Shown here: positions 21,574-29,732 of the stretch, piece by piece
How positions within the stretch are numbered: the first letter of the stretch is position 1
How the letters are laid out: each line of letters starts with the position of its first letter
Assembly (NCBI GenBank): GCA_018065065.1
Contig: JAGHTZ010000081.1
Span: 1-34,333 of the forward strand
Length of the DNA: 34,333 nucleotides
DNA from: Candidatus Equadaptatus faecalis
GTDB taxonomy: Bacteria > Synergistota > Synergistia > Synergistales > Synergistaceae
Reading direction: 5' to 3'
Translations under genes and position numbers: made by a program
Notes under the pieces: generated by a model
The model's input: the letters and a program-made list of their open reading frames with translations, nothing else
What the model was told of the DNA's origin: nothing
Database searches by the model: none

Positions 21574-22370
21574 AGCCGAAACTTATTGCCGCAGACGTTG
21601 ACGGCACCCTGCTGAACAGCGCCGGAGAGCTTACGGAACGCACCGTCTCTGCGCTGCGCGAAGCCGAAAAACAGGGCATCAGAACGATGCTGGCAACAGG
21701 ACGCATGTGCTGTTCAGGGCTTGTCTTAGCAAGAAAATTAGGCATGACGGCACCCTGCGTCTTTTACAATGGTTCCATAATTATGAACCCTGTTACGGAA
21801 GAAATATACTTCAGGCAGGAGCTTGATGCCGGTCTTGTATCCCGTGTTTTGGCATATTACAGAAAAAAAGGCTGGTATATTCAGAAATACGTGAACGACA
21901 CTCTCTGCGTTGTTGACAGCAGCGACGAACGAACGCAGTATTACACTGCAATCACCAAAGTAACCGCGGTTTCGCTCGGGGAAAAATTCTGGACGGAACC
22001 TTCTGTGTCAACCAAACTGCTGGTATGCGCCAAAGAAACAGAAGACTGCGCGCCCATGTTTGAAGAAACAAAACGGGTTTTCGGCAGCGAGCTTTACGTT
22101 GTAGGTTCGTGGAAACGCATATTTGAACTGGTGCATCCGAACGTCAACAAGGCGCGTGCAGTGGCACAGGCTGCTGAAATTCTCGGCATCACACAGGAAG
22201 ATACCATATGTTTCGGCGATTCAGGAAACGACAACGAAATGCTCCGCTGGGCAGGACTGGGAGTCGCAATGGGAAATTCGGGCGAAGAGACAAAACGCGC
22301 CGCAGACGCTGTTGCGGACACAAACGACAGAGACGGACTCGCAAAATTTGTCGAGAGTCTGTTAGCGTAA
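21570..22370 (+). CDS. Cof-type HAD-IIB phosphatase
   Basis: A 266-residue haloacid dehalogenase-superfamily phosphatase of the Cof/YidA type. Motif I is DVDGTLL (D9 and D11), motif II is the threonine in MLATGRM, the conserved lysine of motif III is in PNVNKARAV, and motif IV is CFGDSGNDNEMLRW. A type IIB cap lies between (about residues 85-190). Such enzymes hydrolyse sugar phosphates, flavin or pyridoxal phosphates and other small phosphates with broad specificity. It starts inside the cobS stop (ATGA overlap), so it is coupled to cobalamin genes. It might supply the missing alpha-ribazole-phosphate phosphatase (CobC) step, since no cobC is seen here, but that is only a positional guess. 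Confidence 0.88.
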   Translation: MKPKLIAADVDGTLLNSAGELTERTVSALREAEKQGIRTMLATGRMCCSGLVLARKLGMTAPCVFYNGSIIMNPVTEEIYFRQELDAGLVSRVLAYYRKKGWYIQKYVNDTLCVVDSSDERTQYYTAITKVTAVSLGEKFWTEPSVSTKLLVCAKETEDCAPMFEETKRVFGSELYVVGSWKRIFELVHPNVNKARAVAQAAEILGITQEDTICFGDSGNDNEMLRWAGLGVAMGNSGEETKRAADAVADTNDRDGLAKFVESLLA

Positions 22371-22392
22371 AATAAAATACGAGGTGGACAGT

Positions 22393-23265
22393 ATGAACAA
22401 TTACTTTAATTCTCCGAAACCGGCATACAGTTTTGAAATTTTTCCGCCGAAAGGAACCGGCAGCCTTGCTTCCGTATTCGCCACCATTGACGAACTCGCA
22501 AGTCTCTCCCCCGACCTTATAAGCGTCACCTACGGCGCAGGAGGCACAAGCCGCGAAAATACCGTTGAAATAGCGTCAAAGATACAAAACAGCTACAACA
22601 TCCCCGCCGTAGCGCATTTAACCTGCGTAGGGGCAACAAAAGCCTCTCTGGACACAATTTTGGACAAACTGCAGGCAAACGGAGTCAGCAACATCCTTGC
22701 TCTCCGCGGCGACCTTGTAGAGGGAGAACCGCTCGGGGAATTCAGATATGCGTCTGACCTGACAGAATACGTGAAAAAACATTACAATTTTACTGTTTTC
22801 GCAGCCTGCTATCCGGAGAAACATCCGGAAGCGCCAAGCCTCGAAGCAGACATAGACAATCTGAAAAAAAAGGTGGACGCAGGCGCAGACGTTCTGATTA
22901 CCCAGCTTTTTTTCAGCAATGACGACTTCTTCCGCTTCCGTGACAAGGTACGCGCCGCAGGAATAAACACTCCGATAGAAACGGGCATAATGCCGATAAC
23001 CTCTGCTTCCCAGGTAACGCGCATGGTAAATCTGTGCGGAGCAACTCTGCCCGAAACAATAAAAAGAAAACTCGCCGCATACGGACACAACAGCATGGCA
23101 ATGAAAGAAGCCGGTATAGCTTACGCAGTTGAACAGATATCAGACCTGCTCGCCTCGGAAACCGATGGAATTCACTTGTACACAATGAATCAGCCGTCCA
23201 TTGCAAAACGCATTTCCGAAAGCCTTCGCGGCATACTCTATTCAAGGAGAGTAAAGTGTGAATAA
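22393..23265 (+). CDS. metF: Methylenetetrahydrofolate reductase MetF
   Basis: A 290-residue FAD enzyme that reduces 5,10-methylene-THF to 5-methyl-THF, the methyl donor for MetH. The TIM-barrel signatures are present: YSFEIFPPKG near the N-terminus, SVTYGAGGTSR, AHLTCVGAT, ILALRGD, and later ACYPEKHPEAPS and ITQLFFSNDDFFRF. Length fits the bacterial form without a regulatory domain. The ATG at 22393 follows GAGGTGG by five to six bases; an upstream GTG lies in that site. Its 3' end overlaps the activation-domain gene by eight bases, and metH follows. The electron donor (NADH, or ferredoxin with a partner) cannot be told from sequence; no MetV-like partner is adjacent. Confidence 0.94.
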   Translation: MNNYFNSPKPAYSFEIFPPKGTGSLASVFATIDELASLSPDLISVTYGAGGTSRENTVEIASKIQNSYNIPAVAHLTCVGATKASLDTILDKLQANGVSNILALRGDLVEGEPLGEFRYASDLTEYVKKHYNFTVFAACYPEKHPEAPSLEADIDNLKKKVDAGADVLITQLFFSNDDFFRFRDKVRAAGINTPIETGIMPITSASQVTRMVNLCGATLPETIKRKLAAYGHNSMAMKEAGIAYAVEQISDLLASETDGIHLYTMNQPSIAKRISESLRGILYSRRVKCE

Positions 23266-23923
23266 AATTCCGCCCTCTGTTTTGAAAGAAGCACTGCGAC
23301 TGCTCGGTGCAGATACAGAAGCTGACAGCGGGCTGCTTGACGACCTTAAGCGTGCATACGCGCAGCTGCTGGAAGTATCGAAACCGAGAACGGTGTACAA
23401 AAAAACTGCAGTCAGACAGACAGAAAATGGGGTGCTCCTTGACGGCACAGAATTTGTGAGCAAAGATTTGAAAAAGCTTTTTTCAAACTCCTCTCACGCC
23501 TTTATACTCGCGGCAACCTTAGGCGCAGAAACCGACGCGCTTTTAAGAAGAAAAATGACTGAAAATATGGCTGACGCGGCATTGTTTGATGCATGTGCAA
23601 ATGCAGAGACAGAGCGGGTTTGCGACACTTTGGAACAGCAGCTTTCTGCTGAAATCAGCAAGGGGGAATACCTGACAAAACGGTTCTCTCCGGGGTACGG
23701 TGACGTGGATTTAGAATATTCATCAGTATTAGTCAATATCCTTAATGCCCAAAAGGCAATAGGATTGGCTTGCACGGCATCGAAAATGCTGGTGCCGTCT
23801 AAATCGGTAACGGCTTTTATAGGAATTTCAGCCATTAAAGAAGACCGGCGCAGACGCTGTGACGAATGCGCGGCAAACACGGACTGCGTCTGGAAAAAAC
23901 GGGGTGAGCGCTGTGGCGTTTAA
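23258..23923 (+). CDS. Stand-alone methionine synthase activation-domain protein
   Basis: A 221-residue protein equal to the C-terminal reactivation domain of full-length MetH, encoded separately. The signature RFSPGYGDVDLEYSSVLVNI and PSKSVTAFIGIS, which bind S-adenosylmethionine, is at about residues 143-190. The C-terminus holds four cysteines (CDECAANTDC... and GERCGV), seen in separate versions and possibly an Fe-S site. It would let MetH recover from cob(II)alamin by reductive methylation. The start is GTG at 23258, eight bases after AAGGAG and overlapping the end of metF. metH begins inside its last codons. Split MetH plus activation protein is known in Thermotoga and several anaerobes. 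Confidence 0.85.
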   Translation: MNKIPPSVLKEALRLLGADTEADSGLLDDLKRAYAQLLEVSKPRTVYKKTAVRQTENGVLLDGTEFVSKDLKKLFSNSSHAFILAATLGAETDALLRRKMTENMADAALFDACANAETERVCDTLEQQLSAEISKGEYLTKRFSPGYGDVDLEYSSVLVNILNAQKAIGLACTASKMLVPSKSVTAFIGISAIKEDRRRRCDECAANTDCVWKKRGERCGV

Positions 23924-25880
23924 TTTTAACACGGACAAAATCATACTCTTTGACGGAGCAATGGGCACCATGCTCCAAAAACTTGGCCTGAAAGCAGGCG
24001 AACTGCCTGAAATGCTCAATCTGACCGCAGGCGAAAAGATCACCGCAATCCACAGGACCTACCTCGAAGCAGGTGCAGACGCCGTTTACACCAATACCTT
24101 CGGCATTAACCGTTTTAAAACGCAGACTGCCGGCGTGTCTGTTGAAACAATCGTAAAAGCCGCCGTACAAAACGCAAGAAACGCCTGCAAAGACTTTCAG
24201 GACAAGGCCGTTGCTCTTGACATAGGCCCCTGCGGCAAAATACTCAAACCTGCGGGAGACCTTGAATTTGAAGATGCCGTAAAAGTCTTCGCAGAGGTTG
24301 TGCGCGCCGGAAGAGACGCGGACTTCATTATACTTGAAACCTTTACGGATCTCTACGAACTGAAAGCGGCGGTGCTTGCGGCAAAAGAAAATTCAGAACT
24401 GCCGATAGCAGCAACAATGAGCTTTGAAGCTGACGGCACATCGTTCTTCGGAGCAACGATAGAAACAATGACGGCAACGCTTGAAGGGCTCGGAGTTTCC
24501 GCGCTTGGCTTAAACTGTTCTCTTGGACCAAAACAGCTGGAACCGCTTGTTGACAGATTTCTTGCCTGCAGTCCACTGCCGGTAATCATAAAACCTAACG
24601 CGGGGCTCCCTGTCATAAAAGACGGGCAGACCTGCTACGACGTAACAAAAGAAGAATTTGCAAAAACTGTGGCAGGCTTTGCGAAAAAAGGCACCGCAAT
24701 AGTCGGAGGCTGCTGCGGAACAACACCGGAATACATTGCACTGCTTAAAAAAGAGCTGGACGGCGTCACACGCAAAAGCTGCAAAGCTGAAGAAAAAACC
24801 GTTCTCTGCAGTGCGTCTAAGCTTGCAGAGGTAGGCGGAAGGCTGAACATTATAGGCGAAAGAATAAATCCCACGGGCAAAAAACGTTTGCAGCAGGCTC
24901 TTCGCGAAAAAGACTATTCATATCTGCTGCGCGAAGCGGTAAAACAGCAGGAACAGGGCGCCGACGTGCTTGACGTAAACGTTGGTCTGCCTGAACTGGA
25001 CGAAACCGAAATGCTTGTAAAAGCCGTGAAAGAGATACAATCCGTAACAGATCTGCCGCTTCAGCTTGACTCGTCAAACAGCGAAGCGCTTGAACGCGCG
25101 GCACGCATTTACAACGGCAAACCGCTGATAAACTCCGTCAACGGCAAACACGAATCTCTGGAAAGCATTCTTCCTATTGTAAAAAAATACGGCTGCGCCG
25201 TGCTTGGGCTTACGCTTGACGAAAAAGGCATACCGCAGACTGCGGAAGAACGCGCTGAAATTGCCGGCAGAATTATAGAAGCAGCAGAAAAATACGGCAT
25301 ACCGCGCAGGAACGTACTGATTGACTGTCTTGTGATGACAGTCTCGGCACAGCAGAAACAGGCGCTTGAAACACTGAAAGCGGTAAAGCTGGTCAAAGAA
25401 AAATACGGCGTAAAAACCGTTCTCGGAATAAGCAACATCTCCTTCGGGCTGCCTGCAAGAAGCCTTGTCAACGAAACAATGCTCTCTCTTGCTGTCAAAA
25501 ACGGACTCGACATGGCAATCTACAACCCGTTGGAAGTCAGGCTTGAAGAAAACGAAAAAGCCGTGCGCGTGCTTCTTGGGGAAGATAAAGATTGCGAACA
25601 ATTTATTTCGGAATACACAGGCTGGACAAACGAAAAAACCGAAATAAAAACGCAATGCGGCGGAATGGAATACTCCGTACTGCACGGTTTAAAAGAAGAA
25701 GCAAAAAACGATGCTGATCTGCTGCTTGAAAAGTTTTCACCGCTTGACGTTATTGAAAAACATATTGTTCCGGCACTCGACAAAGTGGGAACACTTTACG
25801 AAGAGGGGAAACTGTTCCTTCCGCAGCTTATCAAAGCGGCAGAAGCGGCAAAAAGCGCCTGCGACACGGTTAAAAACTGA
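23913..25880 (+). CDS. metH: Methionine synthase MetH, Hcy-, folate- and cap-domain part
   Basis: Cobalamin-dependent methionine synthase transfers a methyl group from 5-methyl-THF through cobalamin to homocysteine. This 655-residue part has the homocysteine-binding barrel (about 1-285; FDGAMGTMLQ, GLNCSLGP and GGCCGTTPE with the zinc cysteines), the folate-binding barrel (about 310-570; NIIGERINPTG, VLDVNVGLPE, PLQLDSSN, GISNISFGLP) and the helical cap of the cobalamin domain (about 590-650; FSPLDVIEKHIVPAL, LFLPQLIKAAEAAKSA). It then meets TGA at 25878-25880, while the same frame continues as the cobalamin domain up to 26282. Without that domain the enzyme could not hold cobalamin. The start GTG 23913 follows GGGGTGA by five bases and overlaps the preceding gene by 11 bases. 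The activation domain is separate, as in Thermotoga. Confidence 0.9.
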   Translation: MAFNFNTDKIILFDGAMGTMLQKLGLKAGELPEMLNLTAGEKITAIHRTYLEAGADAVYTNTFGINRFKTQTAGVSVETIVKAAVQNARNACKDFQDKAVALDIGPCGKILKPAGDLEFEDAVKVFAEVVRAGRDADFIILETFTDLYELKAAVLAAKENSELPIAATMSFEADGTSFFGATIETMTATLEGLGVSALGLNCSLGPKQLEPLVDRFLACSPLPVIIKPNAGLPVIKDGQTCYDVTKEEFAKTVAGFAKKGTAIVGGCCGTTPEYIALLKKELDGVTRKSCKAEEKTVLCSASKLAEVGGRLNIIGERINPTGKKRLQQALREKDYSYLLREAVKQQEQGADVLDVNVGLPELDETEMLVKAVKEIQSVTDLPLQLDSSNSEALERAARIYNGKPLINSVNGKHESLESILPIVKKYGCAVLGLTLDEKGIPQTAEERAEIAGRIIEAAEKYGIPRRNVLIDCLVMTVSAQQKQALETLKAVKLVKEKYGVKTVLGISNISFGLPARSLVNETMLSLAVKNGLDMAIYNPLEVRLEENEKAVRVLLGEDKDCEQFISEYTGWTNEKTEIKTQCGGMEYSVLHGLKEEAKNDADLLLEKFSPLDVIEKHIVPALDKVGTLYEEGKLFLPQLIKAAEAAKSACDTVKN

Positions 25881-26282
25881 CTGTCGGCAGGAGACGGCGA
25901 AGCCTCTGATAAAAAAATCGTGCTTGCGACCGTACACGGCGACATACACGACATAGGCAAAAACATTGCAAAAGTTATTCTTGAAAACTACAACTATAAA
26001 ATAACAGACCTGGGACGCGACGTTCCCGCGGAAGAAATATGCGCTGCAGTCAAAGAGCAGGGGGCAAAACTTGCCGGCCTGAGCGCACTCATGACAACCA
26101 CCGTGGGCAGTATGAAACAAAGCATCGAACTGCTGCGCCGCGACTGTCCTGACGTAAAAATAATGGTCGGAGGTGCCGTACTCTCCGAAGCTCTGGCAAA
26201 ACAGCTCGGCGCAGACTTTTACGTTGCGGACGCTCTTGCGGACGTGCGTGCGGCTGAACAGGTGTTTGACAGTGCAGATTAA
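25881..26282 (+). pseudogene. metH: MetH cobalamin-binding domain after in-frame TGA
   Basis: The frame of metH continues without further stops from 25881 to TAA at 26282. It encodes LSAGDGEASDKK as linker, then KIVLATVHGDIHDIGKN with the DXHXXG cobalamin-ligand motif at 25941-25958, and the rest of the Rossmann-like domain (LSALMTTTVGSM and VMVGGAVLS-like segments). Together with the upstream part it gives about 789 codons, matching MetH enzymes without activation domain. The first usable start codon in frame is GTG at 25920, which would begin inside the first beta strand and has no ribosome binding site at proper spacing (AGGAG at 25889-25893 is 26 bases away). So it is either a broken metH, a readthrough product (TGA followed by C is leaky), or a sequencing error. 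Sequence conservation shows no decay. Confidence 0.7.
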
Positions 26283-26344
26283 AAAGACAGCTATACAAGC
26301 TGTAAGCAGAAAATAACGTGCTAAAATTTATCAGACATAAGACA

Positions 26345-26350
26345 TATAAT
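26345..26350 (+). promoter_or_regulatory. -10 box upstream of TPR gene
   Basis: A consensus TATAAT 33 bases before the start codon at 26383; the -35 region is weak. It suggests that the TPR-radical SAM pair can be transcribed apart from the methionine operon. Confidence 0.4.
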
Positions 26351-26382
26351 AACAGCAGACTGCAGTGAAAGGATTGACCGCA

Positions 26383-27633
26383 ATGGCAGACGAAATCAAA
26401 AAAATGCCCGATGAAGTATCAGCCGACAAAATGGGTTTAACACAGGCAGAAGAAGACTGGAGAAACCTTCCTGATCCCCGTCCGCCTGTATCCCGCTGGG
26501 TATTCTTCTTCGCAGGCATGGTAATAATCATAGCCTGCGCGCTCAGCGGAATTTGGTATTATCAGACAAGCATAGTACCTGAAAAAATCTTCGCCCGTGC
26601 GGAAAATTACCTGTTGGACGGCGACTACACAGGTGCTTATAGACTCTTTGAAGAAGTCTACGAGACGCGCCCGAAAAGAAAAGACGTTATCTTCAACCTC
26701 GGGCTTTGCCTTGAAAAAATGGGGCGCTTTGAAGCAGCGGCAAACCGCTACACCGAACATCTCAAAAAACTGCCTGACGACGGCAAGGCGCTCATACAGC
26801 TTGGAAATCTTAACTTTCAGCAACTCGGCAAAAAAGATGAAGGCTATGCTCTGCTGAAACAGGGCGCCGCCGAACTTGACACCGCCGAAGCGTGGGAAAA
26901 CGTCGTTCAGGCAGCAAAGAGTTTCAAGCCGGAAGAGCTGGCGGAAGCTCTTGAAAAACAACTGAAACTTGCCAAAAAAACCGATGAAATCCTTGCCGTG
27001 TCCAAACGCCTCGCCGGCACAGGCGCATACAGAGAAGCTCTCGGCGGCTACGAAAAAGCGCTTGATAAAGACAAAACCAGCGAAGGGGCGCAGAACGGCG
27101 TAAAAGCAATGCGCGAAAAACTCGGACTGCCTGACAGCAAAGAGCACACGGTAATTCCCGGCAAAGCGCTCGGCCTTGTTAAAATCGGCGAAAGCAAACA
27201 GAAAGTAAAAGAAATAATGGGCGGCAAATCACCGGACAAAAAGCTCTTTATTCAGCTGCCGGAAGAAACGGAAGAACTCGGCAAAGCGTTGGAGATATGG
27301 GATTACAACGCTGAACAGCCTGACCGCTTCCGCATAATCTTCATCAAAGATAAAGCCGCAGAGCTTGAAACAGCCTCCGCCGTCTACAAAACGGAAGACG
27401 GACTCAGTATTGACAATTGCTGCACGGACGAGCAGTGCAAAGCACAGCGGAATGAAACGCAGAAGAATGTATTGATTTTCTCTGACCAAACCAAAGGACT
27501 TTCTTTCTATGTACCGGTCAACCGCAAAGGCGTACCCTCAAAAACAGCACGGAAATTGAGAGTACACAAAGGCGAAAAGTCAGTACTGGACGATATTCCT
27601 GAGCTTGCTTTGGCAGACCGGCGCAAAAAATAG
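26383..27633 (+). CDS. Membrane-anchored TPR protein of unknown function
   Basis: A 416-residue protein. Residues 1-38 are cytosolic and acidic, 39-60 are a transmembrane helix (WVFFFAGMVIIIACALSGIWYY, quoted only in part: VFFFAGMVIIIA), and the rest should be periplasmic. Residues 65-245 hold tetratricopeptide repeats (AENYLLDGDYTGAYRLFEEV, GLCLEKMGRFEAAANRY, ALIQLGNLNFQQLGKKDEG). A C-terminal domain from about 250 onward (GKALGLVKIGESKQKVKEIM...) is unrecognised and includes a CCTDEQC cysteine group. The ATG at 26383 follows AAGGA by nine bases. TPR anchors usually scaffold envelope complexes. The radical SAM gene begins four bases after its stop, so the pair is co-transcribed, yet no functional link is obvious. 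Confidence 0.7.
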   Translation: MADEIKKMPDEVSADKMGLTQAEEDWRNLPDPRPPVSRWVFFFAGMVIIIACALSGIWYYQTSIVPEKIFARAENYLLDGDYTGAYRLFEEVYETRPKRKDVIFNLGLCLEKMGRFEAAANRYTEHLKKLPDDGKALIQLGNLNFQQLGKKDEGYALLKQGAAELDTAEAWENVVQAAKSFKPEELAEALEKQLKLAKKTDEILAVSKRLAGTGAYREALGGYEKALDKDKTSEGAQNGVKAMREKLGLPDSKEHTVIPGKALGLVKIGESKQKVKEIMGGKSPDKKLFIQLPEETEELGKALEIWDYNAEQPDRFRIIFIKDKAAELETASAVYKTEDGLSIDNCCTDEQCKAQRNETQKNVLIFSDQTKGLSFYVPVNRKGVPSKTARKLRVHKGEKSVLDDIPELALADRRKK

Positions 27634-27636
27634 CAG

Positions 27637-28434
27637 ATGGTCAACGTCCGCAGAGTAGAAGCAAAAAATCTGCTCTCGCCAACGCAAATCGGCGGCGATT
27701 ATGCCGTAAACCCTTACAGAGGCTGCCCTCACAAATGCGTTTACTGCTACGCGGCATGTATAAACCACACAAAAGAAGAGCGTGAAGAAGAGTGGGGCGA
27801 CTATATTGACGTCAAGGAACAGAAAAGCGCGATAAATCTGGCAAAAATATTCAGGAAACGCATACTTTTCAGCTCTATGACCGACGCCTACAATCCGTAC
27901 GAGAAAAAAGCTGAACTGACGCGGGGAATCATTAAACAGCTCATCCCTGCAGAAGTTCAGCTTTGCATTATCACCAAATCAACGCTTGTATGCCGCGATA
28001 TAGACTTGTTCAAACAGTTTCCCTACGTCAAAGTCATATTCTCTTTCTCAAGCCTGGACAACAGCTTCCGCAGGCTTGCAGAACCCTACGCGGCATCTCC
28101 GCAGAAAAAACTGGAGGCTCTGAAACTGCTCAAAAGCGAAGGCATAGCCACAGGCGTTATGTGCGCACCGATATTTCCCGAAATCACCAAGCCTGTTGAA
28201 ATAGTCAATGCCGCTGCGCCTTATATCCGACGCATAACCTTTGACACACTCAACCTGCGTCCGCAGAACAAACTCAAAGTGCTTGACTTCGTCAAACGGC
28301 TGCGCCCCGGTCTTGCACGGCTCTACGATGAAATATACCTTGAAGGCAGACGCGATTACTGGAAAGCTCTGCGAAAAGAAATCAGAAACGCCTGCGAACA
28401 GCACCCGGAATTGAAATACAGCATATTCTTTTAG
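27637..28434 (+). CDS. SplB-like radical SAM protein
   Basis: A 265-residue radical S-adenosylmethionine protein of the group related to spore photoproduct lyase (COG1533). The Fe4S4-binding motif is CPHKCVYCYA, preceded by NPYRGC, the family hallmark. Further family segments are FSSMTDAYNPYEKK, LCIITKSTLVCRDIDL and ISFSSLDNSFRRLAEPYAAS-like sequence (here FSFSSLDNSFRR). Most members, unlike true SplB, occur in non-spore-formers and have no known substrate, and this one lacks the long C-terminal part of SplB. The ATG lies four bases past the TPR gene stop without a clear ribosome binding site, so translation is probably coupled. The SAM chemistry is firm; the substrate is unknown. Confidence 0.87.
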   Translation: MVNVRRVEAKNLLSPTQIGGDYAVNPYRGCPHKCVYCYAACINHTKEEREEEWGDYIDVKEQKSAINLAKIFRKRILFSSMTDAYNPYEKKAELTRGIIKQLIPAEVQLCIITKSTLVCRDIDLFKQFPYVKVIFSFSSLDNSFRRLAEPYAASPQKKLEALKLLKSEGIATGVMCAPIFPEITKPVEIVNAAAPYIRRITFDTLNLRPQNKLKVLDFVKRLRPGLARLYDEIYLEGRRDYWKALRKEIRNACEQHPELKYSIFF

Positions 28435-28456
28435 AAAAGCTGTCTGTCGCTTTTTG
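28435..28456 (+). terminator. Weak terminator after radical SAM gene
   Basis: AAAAGC (28435-28440) and GCTTTT (28449-28454) flank TGTCTGTC and end in TTTTTG. The stem is short and AT-rich, so the call is weak. Confidence 0.35.
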
Positions 28457-28485
28457 TGCCCTGCAATTATCCGTCTGCGTACCGG

Positions 28486-29385
28486 TTAACCGCGGTTGAA
28501 ATCTATTGTAACTTTATATTTCCTTATAAAGCCTGTCGGGTGATAAGAGAGTTTTGATTCCCGAAGCCCTTCGTCGCCGAGGTCTTCCTCTCGGTTGACC
28601 GTCAGAAGCTTTGGTTTTTCTTTAAGCAGATGCTGCAGAAATTCCTGATTGATGACCTGATAACCGGCGCTGTATTCCGTCAGCGCTTTTTCAAAATGTA
28701 TCAGTACAGAGTTTCCTGTCAGCTCCCCTATTGTGTACGCAGCTATGTTTCCGCTGACTTCAATTATGCCGCCGCGCAGGTGCGGCACTTCTCCCCAGCT
28801 GTTGAGTATCCGCATTATGCAGTTGTGTTCCTGTTTGATGCCAGGAAGATAGCCTTCGCTTTCGGCAAGCCAGCGCTGCTGAAATTCCATTACCGCCTCT
28901 CTGTTTTCAAGCGTCAGAGGCAGATATTTGTAGTTATAGTTCTTCTTGAAATGGTTGACCCTGTTGCGTTTTTTTATGTACTTGCCGCCGGCAAGCTCCG
29001 CAAGCTCGTGAATGTCGTAAAGATATTCCCAGTTGTCGCGCTCTTCTTCAAGCGCTGCCGCGCTGCCGAGCTGCGCCTGCCATATCTTTGAAAGCTCCTC
29101 AGGTACAAGCCAAAATTCTGCTTTGCTGCCGAAATATCTGCAGAGGAGTTGTTTCCAGTCGTCACGCTGCCAGTTTCCTACCGGCGCAAGATTGTAGATG
29201 TCAGGAAGCGTCTGCCTGATCCAGAACAGGTCGTCCGTTTTGTCTATCGCTGTCTGGTAGCCGTAGTCTGCCGCCCAGCCCCACAGTATGGGGAAACAGT
29301 AGTCTGACGAGCGCTGCGCTGTCAGTTCCCAGTGCTTCATAAAGTTTCTTACGTCTGCAAGTTCTATTGCCTTGAAGTCAAGCAT
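28486..29385 (-). CDS. DUF2156 (LPG synthase C-terminal-like) protein
   Basis: A 299-residue cytosolic protein with the double GNAT-like fold of DUF2156, the domain that in MprF transfers lysine from Lys-tRNA to phosphatidylglycerol. Stand-alone versions such as this are widespread in anaerobes and uncharacterised. Recognisable segments are DYCFPILWGWAADYG, YLYDIHELAELAGGKYIKKRNRVN, and YQVINQEFLQHLL with VNREEDLGDEGLRESKLSYHP (quoted as NREEDLGDEGLRESK) near the end. There is no membrane domain, so it is not an MprF flippase. A weak ribosome binding site (GGGGCGG) precedes the ATG at 29385, and a TATAAT lies about 40 bases upstream. It converges with the radical SAM gene. Aminoacyl transfer is possible but unproven. 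Confidence 0.85.
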   Translation of the reverse strand: MLDFKAIELADVRNFMKHWELTAQRSSDYCFPILWGWAADYGYQTAIDKTDDLFWIRQTLPDIYNLAPVGNWQRDDWKQLLCRYFGSKAEFWLVPEELSKIWQAQLGSAAALEEERDNWEYLYDIHELAELAGGKYIKKRNRVNHFKKNYNYKYLPLTLENREAVMEFQQRWLAESEGYLPGIKQEHNCIMRILNSWGEVPHLRGGIIEVSGNIAAYTIGELTGNSVLIHFEKALTEYSAGYQVINQEFLQHLLKEKPKLLTVNREEDLGDEGLRESKLSYHPTGFIRKYKVTIDFNRG

Positions 29386-29425
29386 TGTTCCGCCCCTGTT
29401 CCGTGTCCTCTTTTTTTCTTCCTAT

Positions 29426-29431
29426 ATTATA
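29426..29431 (-). promoter_or_regulatory. -10 box of DUF2156 gene
   Basis: TATAAT on the minus strand at 29431-29426; the -35 area (AAAACA) is poor. In the rest of 29432-29673 I see only AT-rich sequence without a supported gene. Confidence 0.4.
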
Positions 29432-29673
29432 GAACAGTTTATCAAAGCTGTTTTATGAGGACAGGGTAAAAATACTTAATTTTTGCCGCGGCTTTTTGTG
29501 TATGAAGGGCAGGAGATAAAAAATTTTCAAAATATATAATCAGTAATAGTCAATATCTTAATACGCATTATGTCTGCATTATTTTCTGCGCCGGTCAGCC
29601 CGCAAAGCTGCGGATCGTTTAGTGTTTATCCGTGTCCGCACGCTTTTAACGCTGTTTTGCGCGGCTGCAAAAC

Positions 29674-29704
29674 AAATCTCCCCGACAAAACGGGGAGATT
29701 TTTG
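29674..29704 (-). terminator. Terminator of nifJ
   Basis: AAATCTCCCCG (29674-29684) and CGGGGAGATTT (29691-29701) form a perfect 11-base-pair stem with a T-rich loop on the minus strand, followed by GTTTTG. It lies about 30 bases after the nifJ stop and could also stop plus-strand transcripts. Confidence 0.8.
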
Positions 29705-29732
29705 TTCACGCCTTTGTATTCTGCCGTGTACT

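Noticed and set aside
25878-25930. TGA in metH read as selenocysteine
   Set aside because: The position is a non-catalytic linker and the hairpin just downstream is imperfect and lacks a convincing bacterial SECIS loop. Kept only as a remote possibility.
26287-26303. Terminator after metH (ACAGCT/AGCTGT hairpin)
   Set aside because: Six-base stem without a T-tract after it; too weak to call.
29538-29570. Duplicate piece of the MetH activation gene (ATCAGTANTAGTCAATATC also at about 23736)
   Set aside because: Only about 25 bases match and the flanks do not; most likely chance similarity.
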